Assembly (NCBI GenBank): GCA_026785865.1
Contig: JAJAZG010000397.1
Location: 1 to 19,648 of the forward strand
Length of the DNA: 19,648 nt
Source of the DNA: Pseudanabaena sp. CAN_BIN31
GTDB taxonomy: Bacteria; Cyanobacteriota; Cyanobacteriia; Pseudanabaenales; Pseudanabaenaceae
Direction of reading: 5' to 3'
This document shows positions 13,219 to 19,592 of this stretch, piece by piece; within the stretch, counting starts at the first letter, position 1; each line of letters begins with the position of its first letter. The translations under genes were made by a program, and so were the position numbers. The notes under the pieces were generated by a model. That model was not told where the DNA came from and made no database searches. It saw nothing but the letters and a program-made list of their open reading frames with translations.

Positions 13219-16080
13219 ATGGTTAGTAGTTCTAAGTGGAATATCTGGGATTTTCATCTTCACACCCCACGATCAATATTAAATAATAGATTTGGTAACC
13301 CAGAAGAATCTAGCACTTGGGATGCATATATTAGAGAAGTTGAGAAAAAAGTAAAAGAAAAAGGTATTGCTGCACTTGGCATAACTGACTACTTCACTAT
13401 TGAAGGGTATAAAAAAGTTAAAGAAATGCAAGAAAATGGACATCTGCAAGATGTTCTTATATTCCCAAATATTGAATTTCGAGTTGACAAAATTATATAT
13501 AGTAGCAAATCAAAAAACAATACACAGGCTACTCATGGAGGAAGACTTAATATTCACGTTTTGTTCTCTCCAGATATTTCGATTAAAGCGATTGAGGAAG
13601 GATTTCTTCATGATTTGGATTTTTGTTATGAGCAAGAACCGTTTGAAAAATCAAAAATGCGTAAGCTTAAACTTCCTAATCTAATTGAATTTGGAGAAAG
13701 CCTTCAAGAAAATCATCCTAAATTTAAATCAGAATCGGCTCTTTGGGTTGGATGTAATAATGCTGTTGTTAAAACAGAACAAATTAAAGAGGAATTAGAT
13801 CAGAAGTTCAAGGGGAAATATATGCTTGTTCTTGCAGATGAAGATTTATCTGAAATGTCGTGGGATGGTCAAGATCATGCTACAAGAAAGCAGTTGGTTC
13901 AAATGTCTCATGCAATTTTTAGTTCAGGTTCAAAGACTATAGATTTTTGTCTTGGTAAAAAACATGCTTCACCAGAAGAGTTTATTCAAGAGTTTAAATC
14001 TCTTAAGCCTTGTTTTTGGGGCTGTGATTCGCATAGTTTTGAAGAAAGATTTTTAGAACCAGATAAGAGTCGTTACTGTTGGATTAAAGCTCAACCTTCT
14101 TGGGAAGGACTCAAGCAAGTTCTATATGAGCCAAGTGAACGAGTAAAAATTCAACCAGACAATCCTGAACACACAAAAAGCTCTTTTACGATTAGAAGTC
14201 TAAAGATAGAAAAAACAAAACTTACAGAATCATTGACAATTGATGAATTTTACGTTGACCTTAATTCAAATTTAGTAACCATTATTGGTGGTCGAGGTTC
14301 AGGTAAGACAGCTTTACTCGACATTATTGCATCATGTTTTGGAGATGGTAAAAAATTACAAAAAATTAGCAATTCTTTCATTAATCGGCTTTATGGTGGT
14401 AAAGAATCAAAAAATAAGCCAAATGTTGAACCTATTTCTGTTTCCTTAAATTTTAAATCAGGCGAATCTTTTTCCTGTAAAGTAGCAAAGGAAGTCATTA
14501 AACCGTTTGAAAGATCTGATATTCATTATCTTACTCAAAATCATTTTGAGGAATATTCAGCAGATCCAACCAGATTAAATTCTCATGTTCTTGGATTAAT
14601 CTTTGAGAATTTACCTGACGAAAAGATAAAATACGATCAGAAATTTACTGAAATCAAGCAAATCGAAAATAAAATTCAAACTATTAATCTACGAATTGAA
14701 CAATTGAACATTGAAATCAATAGAGATGAGGTCGAATTAATTACAAAACATAAAATAAAGGTTGGAGAAAAAGATGACATTACTCAAAGAATAGCTACGA
14801 TTGAAGAACAGAAAGGAAAGGAACAAAATGAGATTCAATTACTTACTAGTGCATTAGAATCACTAAAACAGAAAAAACGCAGCATGGAAGAGATATTACC
14901 TTCATTTGCGTTGCTTAACTCAGAAATAGAAACATTTGAGAATTCTTATAGTAGCCATGTTGCTAAATTAAACAAGCAAATTGAAGATCTTAATATCAGT
15001 GACGAGTTAAAATCATTGTCATGTAATTTTGATGAATTATTGAAAGTCAAGACTGTATTATTCGATAACGCTCAGTTTTTAACTACTTACAAAGAGAAAT
15101 TAGAAAATGACATCTCAAGTAGAAACCAAGAAATATCAAAATTAGAAGGAGCAAACAAAGAAATCGCAGAGTATCGTCAGAAACTATCTAACCTTAATTT
15201 AGAAATTCAAGAAACTGAGGCAAACATATCGCAGGTTAACGAAAAGAAATCGAAGGTTTTACAATTAGTAACCCAAAGAATTAATTTGTATGCTGACATT
15301 ATGACTCAAATGTCGATTTTACGAATTTTCTTGCAACAAGTAATAGATAAATTTGAACATGGTAGAGATGAAATACTAAATAAATTGCAATTTGTGGCAT
15401 CTGTAGACACAAAAAATAAAACTGAATATATTCAAAACCTATCTAATAAGCTAGATAACCGTAAGCATTCTCAGAATGAAATAATTAATATCTTCTCTAA
15501 AATATTTGATTCAATGGAAGATATCATGAATGTTAGTAGCAATGTAAATGATAACGAAAGTAGAAATATTTATCGGGCAATATCGGAAAAAATATATGAG
15601 GCAACTAAAGATTTAAGTCTAAAGTCGGCAACATCTTTGTCTGATTATAATAATTCTGTTTTTCATCGATTTTTTGACTTGGTAGTAAATATAAAATTTG
15701 ATAATAAAGCAATCGAGAATTTATCAATGGGAGAAAGAGCTATAGTTCTTCTCAAAATCCTACTTGCTCTTGACGATACACCATTACTTATAGATCAACC
15801 TGAAGAACATCTTGATAATCGCTTTATCTATGATGAGCTTAAAGATGCATTCCGAATTGCTAAGAAAAGAAGACAAATTATTATTGCTACTCACAATGCG
15901 AACCTTGTTATCAATACTGATGCAGAGCAAATTATCATTGCTAAGCCTCTTAATGGAACAATTCAATATACCTGTGGAACAATTGAAGATTTAAAGATTC
16001 GTGAAGATATTACTCAAATCCTAGAGGGTGGAGAAGCTGCTTTCAAAAAGAGAGAAGAAAAATATGGATATAAGTTCTAA
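13219..16080 (+). CDS. TrlF/Ppl-type PHP domain and SMC-like ATPase, probable anti-phage protein
   Basis: A 953-residue two-part protein. Residues 1 to about 290 are a PHP phosphoesterase domain with all metal-binding motifs: His13-x-His15 (DFHLHT), Asp57 (GITDY), Glu86 (FPNIEF), His113 (LNIHVLF) and Asp270-x-His272 (GCDSHSFEE). The rest is an SMC/Rad50-like ATPase: Walker A GGRGSGKT (357-364, Lys363), a long charged coiled coil around 470-760, signature LSMGERA (835-841), and Walker B LLIDQPEEHLD (from 856). The architecture is that of the TrlF family and of Ppl (polymerase/histidinol phosphatase-like), a single-gene defence protein. A nucleotide or DNA target is not established here. The gene is AT-rich, lacks HIP1 sites, and stands alone, all of which point to horizontal acquisition. 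All key residues are present, so it looks functional. Confidence 0.93.
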   Translation: MVSSSKWNIWDFHLHTPRSILNNRFGNPEESSTWDAYIREVEKKVKEKGIAALGITDYFTIEGYKKVKEMQENGHLQDVLIFPNIEFRVDKIIYSSKSKNNTQATHGGRLNIHVLFSPDISIKAIEEGFLHDLDFCYEQEPFEKSKMRKLKLPNLIEFGESLQENHPKFKSESALWVGCNNAVVKTEQIKEELDQKFKGKYMLVLADEDLSEMSWDGQDHATRKQLVQMSHAIFSSGSKTIDFCLGKKHASPEEFIQEFKSLKPCFWGCDSHSFEERFLEPDKSRYCWIKAQPSWEGLKQVLYEPSERVKIQPDNPEHTKSSFTIRSLKIEKTKLTESLTIDEFYVDLNSNLVTIIGGRGSGKTALLDIIASCFGDGKKLQKISNSFINRLYGGKESKNKPNVEPISVSLNFKSGESFSCKVAKEVIKPFERSDIHYLTQNHFEEYSADPTRLNSHVLGLIFENLPDEKIKYDQKFTEIKQIENKIQTINLRIEQLNIEINRDEVELITKHKIKVGEKDDITQRIATIEEQKGKEQNEIQLLTSALESLKQKKRSMEEILPSFALLNSEIETFENSYSSHVAKLNKQIEDLNISDELKSLSCNFDELLKVKTVLFDNAQFLTTYKEKLENDISSRNQEISKLEGANKEIAEYRQKLSNLNLEIQETEANISQVNEKKSKVLQLVTQRINLYADIMTQMSILRIFLQQVIDKFEHGRDEILNKLQFVASVDTKNKTEYIQNLSNKLDNRKHSQNEIINIFSKIFDSMEDIMNVSSNVNDNESRNIYRAISEKIYEATKDLSLKSATSLSDYNNSVFHRFFDLVVNIKFDNKAIENLSMGERAIVLLKILLALDDTPLLIDQPEEHLDNRFIYDELKDAFRIAKKRRQIIIATHNANLVINTDAEQIIIAKPLNGTIQYTCGTIEDLKIREDITQILEGGEAAFKKREEKYGYKF

Positions 16081-16185
16081 ACAGCACAAAAAAACTTGTT
16101 TTTTGCTTGCTATTTATTGAAAGTGATCAATGAAAACACAATAACCTCTCCCTAGCTATTCTAAATCTTAAATTTCTTTTTTTGT

Positions 16186-16599
16186 ATGGCAAAAGACCTC
16201 TTCCATCAAACCGTAAAAATAGCCCTAATCAAAGACGGCTGGACGATTACCCATGATCCGCTTTATTTGAATATTGCCGAAGTTGAAATTTATATCGATA
16301 TCGGCGCAGAGCAAGTATTTGCCGCAGAGAAAGGCAAAAATAAAATAGCAGTTGAAGTAAAGACCTTTCTGAAGCCATCCGCTATTTCTGAATTTCACAC
16401 AGTACTAGGTCAATGCCTCAACTACCGCCTAGCCCTAAAGTTACAAGATACAAAACGCATCCTATATCTAGCCATCCCAGAAACGATTTGGAATACCTTT
16501 TTTCGGCGCGAATTTGCTAAACTAGCCATAGCCGAATATCAGATCAATCTGATTATTTTTGACGTATCAGAGGAGAGAATTGTCCAATGGTATCCATAG
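16186..16599 (+). CDS. xisH: XisH family protein
   Basis: XisH was described as one of two factors, with XisI, that control excision of the fdxN element during heterocyst formation; XisH-XisI pairs are now found widely in cyanobacteria without that element. The 137-residue protein has the family start MAKDLFHQTVKIALIKDGW, and a PD-(D/E)xK-like core: Asp38 in YIDIGAEQVFAAEKG, then Glu57-x-Lys59 in IAVEVKTF, followed by SEFHTVLGQCLNYRLAL. This supports a nuclease-related fold; activity is not shown. Its last 13 bases overlap the start of xisI in another frame, so translation is coupled. No xisF-like recombinase is present in the window. Confidence 0.95.
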   Translation: MAKDLFHQTVKIALIKDGWTITHDPLYLNIAEVEIYIDIGAEQVFAAEKGKNKIAVEVKTFLKPSAISEFHTVLGQCLNYRLALKLQDTKRILYLAIPETIWNTFFRREFAKLAIAEYQINLIIFDVSEERIVQWYP

Positions 16600-16922
16600 A
16601 AAGCTATCCCGACATAGTACAAGAAATTCTTCGGGAATACAGTACCCATCAACCTGCCTATGGCGATGTAGACATGGAATTGATATTTGATCGAGAACGC
16701 GATCGCTATCAACTCGTTTGTACAGGGTGGAGTCAAAAACGCCGCATTTATGGCTCTCTAATCCATATCGATCTCAAAGGCGACAAAATCTGTATTCAAA
16801 ATGATGGAACCGAAGTTGGGATTGCCAATTTGCTAGTAGAGCGAGGTATTCCTAAACAGAATATTCTCTTAGCCTATCAATCACCTGACTTACGCCAGTA
16901 TACAGAATTTGCCTTAGCTTAA
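16587..16922 (+). CDS. xisI: XisI family protein
   Basis: XisI, 111 residues, is the partner of XisH. Recognisable parts are YPDIVQEILREYSTHQPAYG, the short strand and turn DRERDRYQLVCTGW, RIYGSLIHIDLKGDKICIQN, GTEVGIANLLVERGIPKQNI and the end YQSPDLRQYTEFALA. Length is standard. The ATG at 16587 lies within the last codons of xisH (13-base overlap). A HIP1 octamer at 16699-16706 inside the gene is the first after the long HIP1-free stretch, showing that this pair, unlike the TrlF-like gene, has genome-typical composition. Multiple XisH-XisI pairs per genome are common and their role outside element excision is not known. Confidence 0.95.
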   Translation: MVSIESYPDIVQEILREYSTHQPAYGDVDMELIFDRERDRYQLVCTGWSQKRRIYGSLIHIDLKGDKICIQNDGTEVGIANLLVERGIPKQNILLAYQSPDLRQYTEFALA

Positions 16923-16945
16923 AATCTGCTGATTTGGCGATCGCT

Positions 16946-16968
16946 AATAATTCAAGAACTAAGCGATA
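16946..16968. repeat. 23-bp direct repeat, left copy
   Basis: Matches 18629-18651 at 22 of 23 positions; the shared core is CAAGAACTAAGCGATA. Each copy has a HIP1 octamer upstream. This left copy is directly upstream of the antitoxin gene at 16998 and overlaps its TATAAT. The two copies bracket the toxin-antitoxin pair, the ATPase remnant and its partner. Confidence 0.75.
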
Positions 16969-16972
16969 TAAT
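16967..16972 (+). promoter_or_regulatory. -10 box of the antitoxin-toxin operon
   Basis: TATAAT lies 25 bases before the antitoxin ATG at 16998. No clear -35 is seen at 17 bases upstream (CTAATA), as often found for promoters autoregulated by the TA complex. It overlaps the last bases of the left direct repeat copy. Confidence 0.5.
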
Positions 16973-16997
16973 ACATTTATGATTTAGGTGCTTAACC

Positions 16998-17228
16998 ATG
17001 ATAGCAACTTCAATTCAACTCAATTCAGAAATTGAGCTAAGACTACTAGAGAAGATTCGTAATCTTCCATCAGAGAAAGTTATCGAAGTAGAAGATTTTA
17101 TTGATTTTCTCTGCGATCGGCAAAGAGATTCTTCTCACGACTTAGTACTTGCCGCTACCAAACTCTCAGAAGCCAGTTTTGCCAAAATATGGGATAACCC
17201 AGAAGACGCAGCTTATGACAACCTATAA
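16998..17228 (+). CDS. Antitoxin of a MazEF/PemIK-like pair (DUF2281-like)
   Basis: A 76-residue acidic protein directly upstream of, and overlapping, a PemK/MazF-family toxin. The central part LRLLEKIRNLPSEKVIEVED (from about residue 14) and DFIDFL resemble DUF2281-type antitoxin N-termini, in which a short helix or strand module is followed by a C-terminal tail that would wrap the toxin (SEASFAKIWDNPEDAAYDNL). That tail, with a W-x-N-P-E-D pattern, recurs in many cyanobacterial antitoxins. The ATG is fixed by the family N-terminus. The stop lies 14 bases inside the toxin gene, which favours coupled synthesis. DNA binding and autoregulation are inferred from the family only. Confidence 0.82.
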   Translation: MIATSIQLNSEIELRLLEKIRNLPSEKVIEVEDFIDFLCDRQRDSSHDLVLAATKLSEASFAKIWDNPEDAAYDNL

Positions 17229-17538
17229 CTTTGGCGATGTGCTGTTGGTTCCATTCCCTTTTACCGATCAAACTACAACCAAAAAACGCCCAACTATCGT
17301 CATTAGCTCAGATGAATACAACCGACAAAAGCCAGACATACTTTTAATCGCTGTCACCAGCCAAGTAAATACGCGATTAGAGTTTGGTGAGATACTGATA
17401 AATGACTGGTCAAAAGCAGGTTTAATCAAACCTTCAGCAATTAAGCCAATTATTATAACTCTTGAGAAGCCCCTTGTAATTAGGAAGCTTGGTAAGCTAG
17501 AAGCTTTGGATATTCAGTCATTACAAAGTTTGTTATAA
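17215..17538 (+). CDS. PemK/MazF family mRNA interferase toxin
   Basis: From the ATG at 17215, the protein has 107 residues; an earlier in-frame ATG at 17149 lies in the antitoxin and would add unrelated residues. The MazF-like core is typical: FGDVLLVPFPFTDQTTTKKR then PTIVISSDEYN, followed by LLIAVTSQVN and WSKAGLIKPSAIKP. These include the Arg/Pro loop (KKRP) and the Thr-Ser strand used for RNA cleavage in the family. It overlaps the antitoxin by 14 bases. The stop TAA is immediately followed, 2 bases later, by the frame of a truncated ATPase, so its 3' end sits at a recombination junction; the C-terminus IRKLGKLEALDIQSLQSLL still looks family-like. Confidence 0.88.
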   Translation: MTTYNFGDVLLVPFPFTDQTTTKKRPTIVISSDEYNRQKPDILLIAVTSQVNTRLEFGEILINDWSKAGLIKPSAIKPIIITLEKPLVIRKLGKLEALDIQSLQSLL

Positions 17539-17539
17539 A

Positions 17540-18049
17540 GAAATAGATTATGCTCAACAAGGCAAAAATTACGCTCAGTTCTCGCAATCCCGTAAAAGTT
17601 TAGAGGATATTTTAGGCGGAAAGGTAGAATACGACGAAATTTCTGGTCATTGGCAATTTAAGAAAGGTAAGCAGAAATTTCCCATAGGAGTTACGGCTGA
17701 AGGCATTAAAAAAATAGCTATTCTCGACACCCTGCTTGGCAATCGCTATCTAGATCAGAATTCGATTGTGTTTATTGATGAGCCAGAGTCTGCACTGCAT
17801 CCAAAAGCAATATCGCAACTACTTGACATCATTGAAATACTGGCTGAGGGTGGGATTCAGTTTTTTCTTGCCAGTCATTCCTATTTTGTGATCAAAAAGC
17901 TATATTTGATTGCTCAACAAAAAGAAATGTCAATCCCCATTATTTCTGCTGAAACTTGGCATTCTGACGACCTACTAAATGGCATGATCGATAATCCCAT
18001 TATTGACGAATCGATTCGACTTTATAGAGAGGAAGTAGATCTAGCATGA
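17540..18049 (+). pseudogene. AAA family ATPase, 5'-truncated
   Basis: Coding sense begins at about 17540 (EIDYAQQGKNYAQFSQSRKS and LEDILGGKVEYDEISGHWQF) and runs open to TGA at 18049, but no ATG is in frame; the first usable start is GTG at 17768. The retained part has the signature-like TAEGIKKIAILDTLLGN, Walker B SIVFIDEPESALHP and the switch His in FFLASHSYF, as in the AAA_21/OLD-like ATPases. The N-terminal half with Walker A is missing, replaced by the toxin-antitoxin pair directly upstream, so nucleotide binding is lost. The stop overlaps the next gene as ATGA, so in the intact ancestor the two formed an operon. A shortened 93-residue product from 17768 cannot be excluded. Confidence 0.8.
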
Positions 18050-18573
18050 TGACTACAGATCCGATTATTGAGTCTGGGTTAACGTTTGGGATGTTTCCAG
18101 AAGGGCATTGTTTCTACATCGAGAAAAGTAAGACCTATCAACAGATTCAGGAAGGTGTGAAGATGGCAGAGTTTCTCCTCCTGCGTCAAAACAATGGAAA
18201 AGCTCCCACAATTTGGGTGATTGAAGCAAAATCTAGCGCACCCCAACCTAGCAATAGTCTTGATTTTGATAAGTATATAGAAGAAATTCGCGACAAACTC
18301 ACTAATGCTTTGACTTTAGCGATAAATATCTGCTTGAAAAGACATCCTGATGGAAATGTCGAGTTATCACAAGAGTTCAAACAACTCGATCTCACTTCTG
18401 TTAACTTCTTACTTATCTTAGTGATCAACAACTTTCAAGAAGCATGGCTCCCACCTCTCCAAGATGCACTCGCAAAGGCACTTCGCCCCACCATAAAAAT
18501 ATGGGCTTTATCACCTCCAGCAGTTTTAGTTCTCAATGAAGATGGGGCTAAACGGAGAAATCTCATTATTTAA
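18046..18573 (+). CDS. Putative nuclease-like partner of the truncated ATPase
   Basis: This 175-residue protein is translationally coupled (ATGA) to the AAA ATPase remnant. The N-terminal half reads FGMFPEGHCFYIEKSKTYQQ then VKMAEFLLLR, followed by IWVIEAKSSAP with Glu60-x-Lys62, which fits a PD-(D/E)xK nuclease core (upstream acidic residue Glu26 or Glu42 as candidates). The second half alternates helices and strands: DKYIEEIRDKLTNAL, LDLTSVNFLLILVINNF, and IKIWALSPPAVLVLNEDGAK. It starts ATG ATG; either may be used. No family name comes to mind. ATPase plus nuclease operons of this layout are common in anti-phage and anti-plasmid systems, so a defence role is plausible, but the ATPase here is broken. 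Confidence 0.75.
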   Translation: MMTTDPIIESGLTFGMFPEGHCFYIEKSKTYQQIQEGVKMAEFLLLRQNNGKAPTIWVIEAKSSAPQPSNSLDFDKYIEEIRDKLTNALTLAINICLKRHPDGNVELSQEFKQLDLTSVNFLLILVINNFQEAWLPPLQDALAKALRPTIKIWALSPPAVLVLNEDGAKRRNLII

Positions 18574-18628
18574 CATTGCCGCGATCGCTACTTTAGCAAA
18601 CAACCATGAGGCATCCACAACTACAGGG

Positions 18629-18651
18629 AATAATGCAAGAACTAAGCGATA
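18629..18651. repeat. 23-bp direct repeat, right copy
   Basis: Partner of 16946-16968, 22 of 23 identical. It lies in the gap between the nuclease-like gene and the DUF29 gene, with no gene start after it, unlike the left copy. It may be the leftover upstream region of a lost toxin-antitoxin or similar gene, or one end of the mobile segment. Confidence 0.75.
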
Positions 18652-18668
18652 CTAGACCTATAACTCTC

Positions 18669-19079
18669 TCATCCTTCAAGAATTTGCGCGATCGCAAAGG
18701 GACAAATCTCAGGAAAAGTATTGAGTCCAGTCTCACGCTCCGCCGCAATTACCGCCAATTTATAAATTCTATCTAACCTTGAAATCAAATGTGGCTTGAG
18801 GCTAGGACTATCATCAAGTAGCGATTGCAAACGAAGTCTCTGTTCCTTAATTGTCAATTCCCAACTACGCGATCTTAAATTGGGTTGGAACTCCCACTTG
18901 AGCAGATGCATAATTAAAACCTCTATCCGACTCTCTAGAGTTCTCTTTTCAGAACGTCCCATATCTTCAATTTCTTCTGCTAAATTTCGGAGATCGAGTA
19001 AGTCAAGCTGTCCCAACTGCAAAAACTTCGCTTGAGCTTGCGTCCATTCATAAAAGTCCAAATCGTGAGTTGTGGTCAT
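18669..19079 (-). CDS. DUF29 family protein
   Basis: A 136-residue DUF29 protein from the ATG at 19079; a longer frame from 19118 adds 13 residues not seen in the family (MTTTHDLDFYEWTQAQAKFL is the usual start). Family features are the helix LDLLDLRNLAEEIEDMGRSE, then RIEVLIMHLLKWEFQPNLRS, SWELTIKEQRLRLQSLL, the SPSLKPHL turn and the end NTFPEICPFAIAQIL. The fold is all-helical; function is unknown, though it is very abundant in cyanobacteria and in this window lies among toxin-antitoxin genes. It is divergent from the HigB-like toxin with a shared 141-base gap. Confidence 0.92.
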   Translation of the reverse strand: MTTTHDLDFYEWTQAQAKFLQLGQLDLLDLRNLAEEIEDMGRSEKRTLESRIEVLIMHLLKWEFQPNLRSRSWELTIKEQRLRLQSLLDDSPSLKPHLISRLDRIYKLAVIAAERETGLNTFPEICPFAIAQILEG

Positions 19080-19136
19080 AGCTATATTATTTACGACTAC
19101 TTGTGAAAGACTCCACATATAAGTCTAGCAGCTTTT

Positions 19137-19166
19137 ACTTTACGATTTTTGATTGTTTTGTGTCAA
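19137..19166 (-). promoter_or_regulatory. Possible promoter of the DUF29 gene
   Basis: Minus-strand TTGACA (19166-19161) is followed after 18 bases by TAAAGT (19142-19137), about 58 bases before the ATG at 19079. The -35 is consensus; the -10 is only moderate. Confidence 0.4.
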
Positions 19167-19181
19167 CTGCGAGCGCCGATC

Positions 19182-19210
19182 TTGACCACAAGTAACATAT
19201 AAGTTACTAT
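19182..19210 (+). promoter_or_regulatory. Promoter of the HigB/HigA-like operon
   Basis: TTGACC (19182-19187) and TACTAT (19205-19210) are separated by 17 bases. The start of transcription would fall at about 19216-19218, only a few bases before the toxin ATG at 19221, so the mRNA is nearly leaderless. Confidence 0.65.
19191..19208. promoter_or_regulatory. Putative antitoxin operator (palindrome)
   Basis: AGTAAC and GTTACT form a perfect inverted repeat spaced by 6 bases. It overlaps the -10 box at 19205-19210, so binding would block polymerase; autorepression by the helix-turn-helix antitoxin is the usual arrangement for this toxin family. Confidence 0.6.
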
Positions 19211-19220
19211 CGAATCTAGT

Positions 19221-19592
19221 ATGAAAGTTCAAGAATATCTTCAAAAAGATGGCTCAAGCCCTTACCAGAAATGGTTTAACAATCTAGATGCCATAGCTGC
19301 GGCAAAGGTCGCTGTGGCAAAATCACGTTTAGAGTTGGGCAATACATCAAACATCAAATGGTTTGATGGAATTGGAGAGTATAGGATTGATTGGGGCGCA
19401 GGATATAGGATTTATCTCGCTCAAGACGGTAAATAACTCATCGTTTTATTTGGTGGAGGCACTAAAAAAAGTCAACAAATGGATATTGAAAAAGCAAAAG
19501 CACTATACCAAGAATATAAACAAAGAAAAAAAGAATCTAAACAAGAACAATCATCAGAAAATACTAATCAAAAAAAGAGAAAGAAAAAATGA
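19221..19592 (+). pseudogene. RelE/HigB-type toxin interrupted by a nonsense codon
   Basis: The first 71 residues match the short RelE/HigB-like addiction-module killer proteins (MKVQEYLQKDGSSPYQKWFN, IAAAKVAVAKSRLELGN, WFDGIGEYRIDWGAGYRIYL). TAA at 19434-19436 then stops it just after AQDGK, but the same frame continues with LIVLFGGGTKKSQQMDIEKA and KALYQEYKQRKKES, exactly where these proteins normally go on, to TGA at 19590-19592. One G-to-T change (GAA to TAA) would explain it. The lost part contains the GGGTKK strand typical of the family, so the truncated product is probably inactive. The restored frame overlaps the antitoxin by ATGA. The downstream tail is unusually Lys-rich. A sequencing error is an alternative. 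Confidence 0.78.

Noticed and set aside
13400..13684. Overlapping 94-residue frame within the TrlF-like gene
   Set aside because: It lies in another frame over conserved PHP-domain sequence and has no recognisable features.
16081..16110. Terminator after the TrlF-like gene
   Set aside because: CAAAAAA and TTTTTTG could pair, but the stem is only A/T with one C-G and too weak to call.
16186..16922. xisH-xisI as proof of an fdxN-type excisable element
   Set aside because: No xisF-like recombinase and no paired attachment sites are visible; XisH-XisI pairs are widespread without the element.
17149..17214. Longer toxin start at ATG 17149
   Set aside because: It lies inside the antitoxin gene and adds residues before the conserved FGDVLLVPFPF start; ATG 17215 fits the family.
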